NCBI RefSeq assembly: GCF_000835495.1
Contig: NW_015622542.1
Span: 3,804,485 to 3,868,484 of the forward strand
Source: Cladophialophora immunda
Lineage: Eukaryota; Ascomycota; Eurotiomycetes; Chaetothyriales; Herpotrichiellaceae
Direction of reading: 5' to 3'
Length of the DNA: 64,000 bases
The notes beneath the pieces were generated by a model. It searched no databases, was not told the origin of the DNA, and saw only the letters and a list, made by a program, of their open reading frames with translations. The translations under genes and the position numbers were made by a program. Below are positions 47,374-58,046 of this stretch, in pieces (positions within the stretch are counted from its first letter, which is position 1; every line of letters starts with the position of its first letter).

Positions 47374-48623
47374 GCTTGAATCCTAACCACTGAAACGCGG
47401 CTGTCATTTGAGAACGTCATTTGGCCGAGTTTGCTGTTTTTCGCAGGTGCTGGGCTGGGTCATGGTCGTCATTTGAACTGTCAGACACTTTCTTGTCTGC
47501 CTCCTGCCACCCCCTATGACAAAAGCCGCGCTCCCAACAGTCGTATCTGGCACTCGTTGCAGAGTTACAGTAATGGTCGGCACCTTGGTGAGGAATGGGA
47601 TGGCCAGCTTCGCCGCTGGGCTATTTTGCGTCTTCTTTGGCGGACCAAAGCAAAACTTTCGAGGTAGGACTACCTGTGTACCTGGTGGGTGGGTCAGATA
47701 CCTCCCTGATACTATCGTGGAGAAAGGTTCGAGTTGGCTTTGTGCACAGAGCACTTACTTCGCTTGCCCCCAGAGGGAGTGGGTTCCAGCCCCGAGAAGG
47801 CATTCCAGATCCTTCGCGAAGGCGTCGGTTGTCGTGGTATCACAGTTATCGGATTGCATGCCAAGGCTCGCTCTATCTAAGCGCCCTCCAAAACACGGGG
47901 TAAGCCTCGCTGAGAGGTCCCGGTCTCTGTATGCGCCACGGTGCGAGTTCTTGCTCTTTCTGAGACCCAATGCCACGGAGCAGACCAAGAAAACAGACGG
48001 CAGCGACTTCCAAAGTTGCTCACTCACGAGTCCCTTTCTCCCGGCGACGTGAAGGTCTGAATGCAGGGTCAAGCGCAGATCAATCCTCAGCCAATCGCGA
48101 GTGGCAGACCAGCATCTTCGAAACGTGAAACGCGAAAGGGAACCCCCTATTGCGCCGTGTCAAACGCAGGGGGTTATCCGTCCAACTCCAACAATGCCAT
48201 TTGCAAAAAGGGAATCACGACGACTGTGAGACTGGAGCGCAAAGAACAGCCATGCTTGCGCAAACCCGTCTATCACTTCTCCTTGGAGCGGTAGTGTTGT
48301 CGTCTGCCGCGTGGTTTGCATGTCCAGGCACGCCAGGCTAACATGTATATATAGGGCCCTCTCAGTCCCATCTCGTATTGCCCCCCCCCCATCTCAACTC
48401 TGGGCAAATTCGTTCGTTGAACTTCACAGTCCTTACTACTCCGTGCGCAGGTCGTGCTTCTTTTCCTTCTGCGGTTACTACTGGTAGTATACACACCGTC
48501 CCTCGCTTTTCCCACACACACTCCTTTCCACCGCCCAAACAAACCGGCTAGTCCGAAGTGCGTGTGACACTCTCTTGAACTGCATACCCAGCGACACAAT
48601 ACCCCAACATCAAATCCTCAACA
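47374..48623. other. intergenic, 1.25 kb, with promoter of secreted protein
   Basis: Reading frames up to 178 codons occur here on the plus strand but show no motif, signal or splice pattern. The last 300 bp look like a promoter and leader of the following gene. Confidence 0.45.
48345..48354 (+). promoter_or_regulatory. TATA box of the small secreted protein gene
   Basis: GTATATATAG about 270 bp upstream of the start codon, followed by a C-run and a C/T-rich leader. Confidence 0.5.
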
Positions 48624-49308
48624 ATGCGCTTCGCTCTTGTGTACGTCCTCGCCGCCGCCTTCCCGGCTCTTCCCGTTCTCGCTCAGAGGGGGCATGGCGG
48701 AGGCGGTGGCAGTGGTTCCTTCAACCACGGCGGTGGCAACGCCCCCAACACCTTCATCACCAGAACCTCTGCTGCCCCTCCCGCAGCTGCTACAGCCGCG
48801 CCCCCTCCTGCTGCTGCGACCTCAGCCGCCGCCGGCACTGGAGGTACCTCTACTGGGGGCAACTCTGGCTCGGTCGATACTTCGCTGATCCCTCCCTTCG
48901 GCATCACTCCGGGGGTCAAGGCGACCGACGGAACTGCGAATTGCGTCGGCGACAATGGGGTGGACATCCCGTGAGTTGACGCCAGCATCACCTTGTACAG
49001 CGACGATCTCTGACCTCGAGCAGCTGCAACTGTCCACCCGACTTGAACACTTTCACCAGTGCCCTTGAAACCTCGGTCGCAAGCGGAATGGCGTTCCCAT
49101 CCGGTAAAGTCTCGCGCTCTCCTACGACGTCACGTCCGCCTGCTAATCTCTCTGCACAGGCAATTCTGCACAAGACCAGCTCACCCGTCTTCAGACGTGC
49201 ATCGTCACCCTCCAGAACTTCAGGGGAGGCGCAGGAAGTGGCGTCGGATGTCCCATCGTCGCGACGACGTGGAAGGAGCTGCAAGCTCAACTGCAATCCG
49301 AAGCCTAG
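48624..49308 (+). CDS. small secreted Ala/Gly/Thr-rich protein
   Basis: Three exons (48624-48970, 49024-49103, 49160-49308) give 191 residues; introns are 53 and 56 bp with clean GTGAGT and GTAAAG donors. Signal peptide MRFALVYVLAAAFPALPVLA is followed by a Gly/His-rich then Ala/Pro/Thr-rich low-complexity linker to about residue 95. A compact C-terminal part has five cysteines (NCVGD, CNCPPD, QTCIVTL, GCPIV). The splice junctions rebuild VDIPCNCPPDL and FPSGNSAQDQL. It looks like an extracellular or wall-associated protein of a family found in filamentous ascomycetes; I do not know a function. No GPI signal is evident. Confidence 0.82.
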
Positions 49309-50185
49309 TAACCAAAGGAAAAGGGGGGCGGCTGGAAAGGGAAAAGGGAGGTTCAGTAACATAGTACTGGCTAAAGCAACAAAGGGCACTTTGCCACATT
49401 CTGATGAATACATGATTTTTTTTGAAACGTCTCCCGCTGTGCCGATCTTGATAGATGCGCCGACTGTTGACCTATCAGTATCGATAAGCCCGCCTTGACC
49501 AGGTCGACGACCAGGGTTATCCTAAGCGGGTGATAGGGGCCAGGCGAGAAGCCCATGGCGATATTGACAGCCGAAGACATGGGGATGCGTGGTAAAAGCG
49601 CAAGTTTTGAAACAGTTGTGTTTCAGAGGCCGGGGGAGTGTAGCATGGTCCGTGCGCCAGATTGACATACAACGATATGCGCTTGACCCGTTTGAGGATC
49701 CTCCCTGCTTCCATCCAAGTGTCAACATCTTATTTCACAACCTCTAATTGAGACCCTGGTGTTGAATGATGCGGCGAGCCTGTGCTAGATGTCGAGCCAT
49801 GCCGGCCACAATCTGGAGCACTCACGGTCTCAAGCTACCAACTAAACCAGCAGGTTTGTATGTAATACGCTTGGTTGCGAATCGAACATGGTGCGCAATT
49901 GCTTGGCCAGTACATATCTGCACTTTCCTGGCTACGTTGGCTGCATGGTTACACACTAGCGTGGCCTCCCCTTCACCCCGACGTTGTGTAACAGTTCCAA
50001 GTCGTCAGTCTGGTGGAAGCAGGTCGAAGTCCCTCCACGTGGTTGACCCTAAACTTAGCCTCTCAAGGCCCTCTTCGGACAAAGGCATCGAGTGTGGAAA
50101 TGCTGGGTGTGTGCGAAGCTGTCTGCTTAAGAAAGTGGACCAAGTGTTCAGGACGATGCCAGAAGGCCACAAATCATGCCTGTAG
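49309..50185. other. intergenic, 0.88 kb
   Basis: 3' region of the secreted-protein gene and sequence leading into the aldo/keto reductase relic. I looked for the N-terminal barrel of the reductase here and did not find it. Confidence 0.45.
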
Positions 50186-50608
50186 GCGTGCAAGAAACAC
50201 GGTATCGTCTTCCAATCCTCCTCGGCCCTCGCCCAAGGTCGTCTGTCGGGCAAGTACATCGAGAACAACCCGCCACCCAAGGAAGGAATACCGATTCAGC
50301 AGCTACGATATGGAGCACGTAGAACTAGCCTCGGAGATCCTCCGCTCCGCTGTCTTGCTGCGAAGTACAGTGTCGGTGTCAAGGCAGTGGCCATGAACTG
50401 GAACATCTGCAAAGGAGCACTACCGGTGGTAGGGGTCAGGAAGGAAAGCCAGGCTCTGGACCACATGCGGGCGCTGGGTTGGAGACCGACCAAGGAAGAG
50501 ATTGCAGAACTCGACTCAAAGGGGTTCAAGGGGGAGACCACCAAGATTTGGCACATGGCAGCAGGGATAGTTCAAGTAAGCACATTTTCTCATCGAACTC
50601 TTATTTGA
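50186..50608 (+). pseudogene. aldo/keto reductase, C-terminal fragment
   Basis: The frame reads ACKKHGIVFQSSSALAQGRL then SGKY, the mid-barrel CxxHGI and PLAQGxLTGKY region of aldo/keto reductases. It continues with AMNWNICKGALPVVGVRK, the NADPH-binding NW-I-KGA-PI-GxR motif, and ALGWRPTKEEIAELD. A TAG precedes it directly (50183-50185) and the N-terminal half with the catalytic Tyr/Lys is absent. Only about 140 residues of a usual 300-340 remain. The end may run into a donor-like GTAAGC at 50576. A truncated relic, convergent with the iron-ADH gene 57 bp away. Confidence 0.75.
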
Positions 50609-50665
50609 TGACTTTCCTGAAAAGACCATCTGGTGGACTCGAGGGTCACTTCCCTTCGTCGTCTC

Positions 50666-52072
50666 TCACACGGCGGCCTCCAGAATCTCCTGAACCTGCT
50701 CGGCCTTGAGCAGCGGAACCGGGTTTGTCGGAGACCAGAAGTCCGCCAACGCTCGATTCGAGAGACTGGGAAACACGTCCCTCTCAATCCCAAGCTCCGA
50801 CAACGTCCTGGGAAGGCCCAACGCACGGATGATGACGTCCAAAATATCGCCCAGATCTGCCGTGTCCTGGCGAAGGCCCTGACTTGCCAGTAGTGCCGCG
50901 ACCACTGGCTCGGACCAGAGAATGTTCCTGACCTTGGCCTGTCGGTCGATGATCTCCGAGTTCCCGTCTGCGTGCTTCATATTGTATTTCATGACGGCTG
51001 GACATAGGATGCAGCTGGTGACGCCATGCGCCACCCCTAGGGGCCCTAGCTGGTGCCCAATCGCGTGGCTCCCGCCCATGGGTATCCCGGCACGAATGTT
51101 GTCCATCGCAAGGATGACTGCCATCTGGCATTTATGTCGTGCTTCGCCGTCCTCGGGGTCTTGTTTGCATTTAAGCAGACTCGGGACCAGCAACCTCAGG
51201 CCCTCCTCTGCTTTTCGATCAGAAGTCTCTGTGCTTTCGAGAGAGCACAACGCCTCAACACAGTGGTCGAGGCTCCTGACGCCGGTGCTGAGCCAATGAT
51301 ACGGCGGAGTAGTCAGGCATAGCTCCGGATCGAGAATGACCAAATTTACACCCATGCCGGAATGCAGGAATGCCACTTTGTGCTTTGTAGAGTCATCCGT
51401 ACCTCCACCTAGACTGAAGTACTTTAGGTCTCATCAGCGTCTGACGAAATGGATGTGGTTCAAGGGGGAACGGGGACCATTAAGTACCTCGCCACCCGAC
51501 AGACTTGTCGGAATTGTGATCAGCGGCACCTTTGGCTCATGTATGGTGGAGGGTACGTCGGTGCTCTCGGCAGAATATCTGGCGAGTTCTTTTGCTGTCC
51601 TGATGTCGTTTGCCAACGCCTGATGTCGAGATTAGTATGTTGGATCGAGGACTCTCTAGGTTCTGCCAGAACAGACAAAAGTCACCATTTTAGCTCCATC
51701 GGTGATGCTCCCAGCGCCCAACGTTACAAGACAATCGGCGTTGGATTCTCTTGCCTCGGCCGTGATTCGCAATATCTCCGACCACGGTGTATGTTGAGTC
51801 ATGCCCTTCTTGATGCCAACGATCTTATCCTTGCCGATCGCCTCAACCAGCCTGTTCAGCCTGTCGGTCTCGCGTGAGAGTGTCCCGGAGGCAATGATGT
51901 ACACTCTCGAGGCTTTGAAAGTCTCGCGAACGTGTTTCGCACATGCCACCTGGTATGGTAGGCCATAGGAGACATAGGGCGAAGACAGCCTGAGGTTGGA
52001 GACGGGAATGCCGGCGAGGTTTGTACCAGGGGGATCTGTAAAGGCAGGTCTGTAGACCTCGGTTGGCGACAT
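50666..52072 (-). CDS. iron-type alcohol dehydrogenase / maleylacetate-reductase-like enzyme
   Basis: Three exons (52072-51677, 51619-51488, 51421-50666), with introns of 57 and 66 bp, give 427 residues. The fold is that of group III dehydrogenases: LVTLGAGSITDGAKMV (nucleotide-binding GGGSxxD-like), PLITIPTSLSGGE, VILDPELCLTTP, and the metal-site region GGSHAIGHQLGPLGVAHG with its His residues. At the first metal-ligand position, where iron ADHs have GxDALxH, this protein has GVRSLDH (R225). That is closer to maleylacetate reductases, which cleave ring-fission products of aromatic catabolism using NAD(P)H and do not keep the full metal site. An aromatic-degradation role is inferred. Cytosolic. 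It is transcribed divergently from the OB-fold gene. Confidence 0.87.
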
Positions 52073-52797
52073 TGCTGATCTCTGTTCAAAACGAGAAGTC
52101 GAAGCAGAAGCAGTGCCACATACAAGGGTTGGTAGAAGGAAATATCTCCTCCACTGAGCTAGATTCGATCTGGCGGAGCTCTTAGAGGTTGTAATAGTTG
52201 AGAGGGGCTTTGGGAAGAGGACTGATTACAGTCTTCGGTACGATGAAGATCTGTATGGGGAGCCGAGTGAGGGGACCTACTATTTCCCCCAGATTTGCTT
52301 TACCCCAGATCTGCGGGATTGCGGCTTGCCTAGCAGACTCACCCCACATTGCCGAAAGAACCTGTCTCGTTGCTTGATATGCGAGCAGGATTGCACAAGT
52401 CAATCAGCAGGGTCTCACGTACTCGCTGTCCATGATCCACGCCATGCTGTCTGCCAATATTGTTGTTAGTCGAGAGTTGAAGAATGGGGCTAAGTCTTTT
52501 GGTCGTATCTGATGTCTTTGACATTGTCTTAGTGCCTCTGGGACTGGACCTACTCCTTGACACTGGCGAATGACATACAGAAAAACGTACTGTCGTCGAG
52601 AACCTGCAAGCAATTGCGAGGGATCTGCGAGGCTGTCGAGAAAAGGGTGGTAAAGGGGCTTAGTAAGCGCTTCAGTCGCGTGTGCGCGTTGCTTCGACGC
52701 GTCGCGCCTCAATTTACGGCGAAGCCCACGGAGCAACCGACTGTGCCGTCGTTGGCATCACGACGACGGCCGCCAACAATGCCGGACCGTCTCGAGC
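52073..52797. other. divergent intergenic, 725 bp
   Basis: Shared upstream region of the iron-ADH-like and OB-fold genes. No additional gene recognised. Confidence 0.5.
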
Positions 52798-54420
52798 ATG
52801 CTTGCTTATCCTGGCACCGCCCTGCCCAAGTTGAAAAGATGCCTCGCAGAACTCCTCCGCACTTGCGTGCACCCACCATCGCTGCTCCTCCGAGTCGAAC
52901 ACGTATTTGGGAAAGCGCATGCGGGTAGCCATAGAAACGCAGTCGATCGTGACGACGAACAAGAATACGACCCAGACAAGATTCCCATTGCCGGCGATGA
53001 CGACCACGACCACGAAACTGCGCAAGGGTCAGATAATACGTGGTGCTTTCGTTTCGCGGTCTCGGATGGCCATCTCCAGATCCAAGCCGTATTAGCGCCG
53101 GCACTCCTCTGTCGGGCAAATCAGCTCGGGGACCTACAACGAGGGGACGTCATTGAAGTGCTCAGGTTCCAGGTGAGGAGCGCGCCTCGATTGAGTGGCA
53201 AAGGTCGAGTGATCTATTTGGGAATACAAGATTGCGCGTGGGTTGGTCGGGACAGAGAGACCGTGGAAACATCAGAGGAAAAGGACGGACTTGAACTTGA
53301 GGGCGGCTTCCTCCGCGAAGAGCAGGACGAAATGTTTCACAGGAAGCAACATGCTTCGAGGGACGACTTGACCGCGGCTTCAGGCAGAGGCGGGTCTAAG
53401 AGAAGAGACGCTAGTGACCGCGACAACAGAGCGCAGGCTTCCAAAAAGACGCAGAGCAACCCCAAGTCGTCCAAACCCGCACACAAGGTATCCCAGGACG
53501 CATCAGAGGATGATACAGATGACGACCAAGGGTTCGATACGATCTTTGTGTCTCAGTCCCGGCTTGATCAGCGCAGGGACGCACTTCGCCAGATCCAGCA
53601 ACAGGTATCCATGGAGGAGAATACTGGGGGCCAACTGCAGCCACGAGGAGAATGCAACCAAGAAGCGGCACAAGGTCACTTTGCAACCACACCATTTCTG
53701 CTTACGTCAAACCGCTCTCCTCGAGAGAACGGCAACGATGACGGGATAGATTCTATTCCTGAAGCTCTTGCGGCCCATAACCACAGTCCCATTGCCCTGC
53801 CTCATCATCGGCCAACTGACCATACAGGCTCAACTACTGATCTCGCTCCGCCTGTTCAAGATGAGGGCCCCAGTACCCGCCCTCCCAACACCATGTCTGC
53901 AGCCCCAATCGATAGCCTCGCTTCGCTCCTCGCCCTCCCCGTCCAGAAAGGTTACTCCTGCACCATCCTCGCCCTGATATCCTGGGTATCTCCCTCGCTG
54001 ATCCACAGGCCAAACACACCCTTCCCTCCGAAACGACACATCAAGATCCACGATCCGTCCATCTCGCACCGCACGTCCGGCATCACGGTGGCGGTCTTCG
54101 TGGACGCGCAAAGATTCCTCCCGGCTGTGGGCACCGTAGCGCTGTTCAGGGGATTGGTCATGCATCGACTTCGGAGAGGCGCTGCTGAAGGGGAAAGCGA
54201 CGTGATTCTGAACAAATACCCTGCCAAGACGGGGAGCCAAAAAGCGGAGGACGAGGGCGCCGAATTAGCCGGAGCCCGCGACGGGGAAGGCGAAGTCGAC
54301 GGGCAGGGGCAAGGCGAGTGGTTCATTTGTGACGAGGCCAGACTGGTCGGGATGGGCTTTGACGTGCAGCGGATCAAGGTGTGGTGGGAGCAGAGGCTTG
54401 CCGCCAGGAACGCCAAATGA
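52798..54420 (+). CDS. putative two-OB-fold protein, POT1/Cdc13-like C-terminal part
   Basis: Single exon, 540 residues. About residues 81-150 (WCFRFAVSDGHLQIQAVL ... GDVIEVLRFQVRS ... GKGRVIYLGIQD) have the beta-strand order of an OB fold. The middle (about 160-380) is acidic and Ser/Gln-rich. About residues 388-475 (TILALISWVSPSLIHRP, RHIKIHDPSIS, ITVAVFVDAQRFLPAVG, TVALFRGLVM) closely match the pattern of the telomeric single-strand binding OB domain of POT1/Cdc13. The C-terminus is GEWFICDE then a basic helix. A telomere- or ssDNA-related role is inferred from this pattern only. The ATG at 52798 is the only in-frame start before the first domain; it may miss an upstream exon. Confidence 0.62.
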   Translation: MLAYPGTALPKLKRCLAELLRTCVHPPSLLLRVEHVFGKAHAGSHRNAVDRDDEQEYDPDKIPIAGDDDHDHETAQGSDNTWCFRFAVSDGHLQIQAVLAPALLCRANQLGDLQRGDVIEVLRFQVRSAPRLSGKGRVIYLGIQDCAWVGRDRETVETSEEKDGLELEGGFLREEQDEMFHRKQHASRDDLTAASGRGGSKRRDASDRDNRAQASKKTQSNPKSSKPAHKVSQDASEDDTDDDQGFDTIFVSQSRLDQRRDALRQIQQQVSMEENTGGQLQPRGECNQEAAQGHFATTPFLLTSNRSPRENGNDDGIDSIPEALAAHNHSPIALPHHRPTDHTGSTTDLAPPVQDEGPSTRPPNTMSAAPIDSLASLLALPVQKGYSCTILALISWVSPSLIHRPNTPFPPKRHIKIHDPSISHRTSGITVAVFVDAQRFLPAVGTVALFRGLVMHRLRRGAAEGESDVILNKYPAKTGSQKAEDEGAELAGARDGEGEVDGQGQGEWFICDEARLVGMGFDVQRIKVWWEQRLAARNAK

Positions 54421-55019
54421 AAATCCCTCAACAGCAGAGGGAGAAGCATACGTGGCGGCCTCGATAGGAGCCAAGAGACCATGACCAAGTCGGAACGAAG
54501 CAGTTCTGTATTGTGAACTCTATTCGAGAAAAAGCTGAAGAAACACGCCCGAGCGCGAACTTCTCTATCATTGATTGCTTGATAGGGGAATCCAAAAGAG
54601 AAAGTGTGAAGATAACAATCGCTTCGTCGCTCGTCGCAACTTCATGTCACGGATTCAGACCATGGAATCCCGCCCGCTGGGTCCCTTCTCTCTGATATCC
54701 AACCCGCCGTTCTCCCTTATTTCTGCCTTCACAATGCTATGAGAGAGAGCGAGATGATTGACCATCACTCACATCTCTAGCTGCTTCTCGCATATCGAGT
54801 TGGCCGAGTGGCCATAGCATAATTCGGGTCTCTCCCTAATAACAAATCTCGGTAATCCCATCCGGCTTCGGTATTTGCTGCTGAATCAGGATACCGTCTC
54901 GGTTTGGTCTCTGATTCCCAGATTTCCCTCTGTTCTTCCATTGTGATTTGACGAGATGTCAAGGGATTTGTTTCGTTCTTGTCCAGAAGCATCCTTTTTC
55001 AAGGCACTCCATGCCTTAA
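54421..55019. other. convergent intergenic, 599 bp
   Basis: Between the 3' ends of the OB-fold and transporter genes. A GGCCGAGTGG sequence near 54806 recalls a tRNA A box but no B box or cloverleaf follows. Confidence 0.5.
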
Positions 55020-58000
55020 TCACGGCCCGAATTTCTCTCCAGGCTTCAACTTCAACCATGGACACGCCTGCCAGTCACACCCCCTCTTGTAGACCTCAGT
55101 ACCCCACCACTTGAACCCTTCCATCCAACCTGGATACACAAAGCCAAAGAAGACGATAACCAACGAGAAAGCCAGCCCAGAATCCAGCGCTGCGGACATG
55201 GTCATGGTGTATTTGCCCCACCAGCCTGGGGCCCTTCGTCTCACAAGGCCATTGAACATAAAACATACCACGGCCCACACCGAAAAATTCAACCCAGTTG
55301 CAGGCGGGATCCAGGAAAGAGAGCCGAAAAGGACAGGGAGATTGATCCTGCGCCAGACGGACTTCTTCGCGGTCTTCCTTCCCACTAACCAAACAAGTAT
55401 CGGTGCGATGAAGCCGATGAGGAAAGCCCATACCAGGTGTCGGTAGAGTGCACCAGGACCGAAAAAGCGTTGTGGTCCAACAACACCCCAGAGGATGCTC
55501 CCGTTGAAGTGAACACGGGCAATTGGACAGTTGAACCCATTGATTGCTTGCGGGGTGCAAATGCCGGGGATATTGATGAACATCCAGTTGAGCACTGTAA
55601 TTTGTACCAGGCTGGAAACCAAGGTGGCCACCATTTGGACTTTGAAGAGCAGTTTTGGTGGAATCTTCATATAGTGTCCTAGTTTCAAGTCCGAGGAGAA
55701 CTTGATACCTTGTGCGGAGGAGATGTAGCAGTAGGTCACGAAGACCATATTGGCCACCGGACGGCCAGGAAAGACCACGCCACAGATCAGCTGGCAAATT
55801 AGGTAGAGGCTACTGTGTTGATTGGTGATGGCCATGACAATACCGACGGGGACAAAGAGAACGGTGGTGATGCCAAGAGCCATAAGAAGGCCGTACCAGG
55901 GGAGATGGACCGGATAGTACTCAACAACAAAGATACCGACGCCCAACATGGTGACGAAGGTCAGGGCATACCATGTCATTGGAACGTCTTGATAACGTTT
56001 CATGAGACGGTTGTGGACGTCTTCACCTCCGGCCTTAATAGACTGACTGTCAACCCTTTGCAGAGAGGGTTCGTAATGGCCATTCTCGGCAGAGTCTGGA
56101 ATGGGCTGGTACTCGGCACTGCTCTTTTCCTGTCTCTCGTGGAAGGCTTGTTGGGATTGTCGCCATATGTCGCGGCCATGCCAGCAGGTTGTATGGGTAA
56201 GCAAAGCCGACAGAGCGGCGAATTGAACTCCATAAGAGAGCACATATGTGATGGGAAGGTATACTTTGGAGTAGTTGTCATACGCTTGTTTATCGAAGAC
56301 GAAGTTGGGGGTGAGGATTTTGCTCACATCGTAGGGTTTCCCCGTATTGTCGAAAACGGCTGATGATAGTATCGGCAAATATCCCGAGAACAGGACATTG
56401 CGGTAGTAGAGTATCGGGGCGATAATCCACATGACAAGAATGAGTCCGCCAACGACGTTCGCAGCAGCCCACCATGGAGTCAGCAACGGCGAACCAATGT
56501 AGGCAATTTGCGCCCAATCGAAGGTCATAGGGAAGAGCCCCAGTCCCGAAGCGACCCCAAACAGGTTTGAAACCACCACATTCTTTGGTGCGAACCATGT
56601 AATGACGTTGAAGTAACTCAGTGCCGGCATCAGTAGTCCCGGGAAGAAATACCACACAAACGCTGCAGCCCAGACGTATATGAAGAATTTGTATCTCGAA
56701 ATCGTCCATCCATTGGCGGGCTTGTTTTCGTCCTTGTGCATTGTAGTGAACATGGCTGTCGACATAAGAGTGCCGGGCCAGATCATCGCAGCCGGCCGGA
56801 CAAGGTACCTTCTGGTCAGTCCCGCGAACGCATACCCAAGGATTTGGGTTGAGATGGTTAATAGGAGTTGATACAGAATGGGAACATCCTGCTTGTAGAA
56901 CTTGTGCTGCTCGACAATGACATCGGTAGCAAAGGCAAATCCGAAGGAGACGTTGCTGCTAATGTACACGCAAGCGTGTTCCTTTTCATTCCAGCGGCCT
57001 TGCGCCAACCATAACCGCAGTCGTTGAAGTCGCGTTTGCGACATTGGAAGGTCATCCTTCTGGAGTGAGCCATTTACAAAGAACTGTTGCTGGTCGTCGG
57101 TTCGCTTGAGAAGGTAATCCCAAAGCTTTCCCATCGGATGAACCAGTACCAGAGCAATAACGGGAGTGATGGCGACACTCGGGTATCTCAATGAGAAAAA
57201 AAGATTGGTAGCTGAGCCGCCTATTGCAAATAACAGCGACAGAGCCCACATTCGTGGAGTGTTTATAGACAAAGCAGTGTTGTCGGTGGCCGGCACCGAA
57301 GCTCGAACCTCTGGGTATGGAGAGTTGTCGGGTGGATCTTCTGCAGAGGGGATGTATTCTTGGTCAATGTCTGATAGACTTGCAGTAGTGGCACTCGAGT
57401 TGGAAGATTCTGCCTTGCCCTGAGCAATCGCAGAGTTACAGGCGAAGGATGTTTTGGCATCCAAGCCCATCCCGACTTCACTACCAACAGAGGAAGACCT
57501 CCGATGCGCCCATTCTGAGCTGCGTCGTTGTTGGTAGATCAGTCGCGCATCTGAGAAGTTGCCATGATCATCCCGGAGATCATGGGCAGACTGAACTCTT
57601 TTCCCACGCCGCTTTCTCGAGACCCTCTGATGGTGCGAATCCTCCTCGTCCTCAGATTCCAGGTCCGAATCCACCCTGTTATTCACCAAAGGGACAGTGC
57701 CATAGGAACCGGTGCCGAGGGCCGGGGAAGAGCGTATTAGAAGCAACCCGCGGGACATGATGGCTTTCCAAGCACGGGAGAGTAGTCCACGGGGCCTCTG
57801 AATCGGAGGGGGGGTGGTTTGTGTCACCGAGGAGAAGTCAACGGGCTCGTGGGCGCGGCGAGGTTGGAGAGGAGTACCCGACTCAGATTGGAGCCCCAAT
57901 TCAGCAGACGCGGCAGCATCTTGCTGTGCATGGGAAGGAGAAGAGGACGATGGAAGGGTAGAGAGCTCGAGCTCAGGGTTGGTGGTAGACGAGGGGTGGA

Positions 58001-58046
58001 GAGGAGTAGCAGTGGTATCTGGAGCCTGACCCGACCCAAGGAGCAT
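55020..58046 (-). CDS. OPT-family oligopeptide transporter
   Basis: Single exon, 1008 residues. The first ~260 residues are a hydrophilic, Ser/Arg-rich cytosolic extension. Then come about 14-16 hydrophobic segments. Family landmarks: an acidic EYIPSAEDPPDNSPYPEVR before the first segment, RYPSVAITPVIALVLVHPMG, and the MKIPPKLLFKVQM block typical of the PT-clade of oligopeptide transporters. The protein should import small peptides or glutathione-like substrates with protons at the plasma membrane or vacuole. The N-terminal extension is longer than in most members (about 800-900 residues) and could be regulatory. Start ATG at 58046; later in-frame ATGs exist inside the extension. Confidence 0.9.
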   Translation of the reverse strand: MLLGSGQAPDTTATPLHPSSTTNPELELSTLPSSSSPSHAQQDAAASAELGLQSESGTPLQPRRAHEPVDFSSVTQTTPPPIQRPRGLLSRAWKAIMSRGLLLIRSSPALGTGSYGTVPLVNNRVDSDLESEDEEDSHHQRVSRKRRGKRVQSAHDLRDDHGNFSDARLIYQQRRSSEWAHRRSSSVGSEVGMGLDAKTSFACNSAIAQGKAESSNSSATTASLSDIDQEYIPSAEDPPDNSPYPEVRASVPATDNTALSINTPRMWALSLLFAIGGSATNLFFSLRYPSVAITPVIALVLVHPMGKLWDYLLKRTDDQQQFFVNGSLQKDDLPMSQTRLQRLRLWLAQGRWNEKEHACVYISSNVSFGFAFATDVIVEQHKFYKQDVPILYQLLLTISTQILGYAFAGLTRRYLVRPAAMIWPGTLMSTAMFTTMHKDENKPANGWTISRYKFFIYVWAAAFVWYFFPGLLMPALSYFNVITWFAPKNVVVSNLFGVASGLGLFPMTFDWAQIAYIGSPLLTPWWAAANVVGGLILVMWIIAPILYYRNVLFSGYLPILSSAVFDNTGKPYDVSKILTPNFVFDKQAYDNYSKVYLPITYVLSYGVQFAALSALLTHTTCWHGRDIWRQSQQAFHERQEKSSAEYQPIPDSAENGHYEPSLQRVDSQSIKAGGEDVHNRLMKRYQDVPMTWYALTFVTMLGVGIFVVEYYPVHLPWYGLLMALGITTVLFVPVGIVMAITNQHSSLYLICQLICGVVFPGRPVANMVFVTYCYISSAQGIKFSSDLKLGHYMKIPPKLLFKVQMVATLVSSLVQITVLNWMFINIPGICTPQAINGFNCPIARVHFNGSILWGVVGPQRFFGPGALYRHLVWAFLIGFIAPILVWLVGRKTAKKSVWRRINLPVLFGSLSWIPPATGLNFSVWAVVCFMFNGLVRRRAPGWWGKYTMTMSAALDSGLAFSLVIVFFGFVYPGWMEGFKWWGTEVYKRGCDWQACPWLKLKPGEKFGP

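Noticed and set aside
46881..47420. Open minus-strand frames of about 150-180 codons across the minisatellite
   Set aside because: They exist because a 13-bp unit without stops stays open in shifted frames; part is N.
47516..48052. 178-codon plus-strand frame
   Set aside because: No signal peptide, domain or splice evidence; a similar-length frame lies opposite.
54800..54870. tRNA-like A box (GGCCGAGTGG)
   Set aside because: No matching B box or foldable acceptor stem within range.
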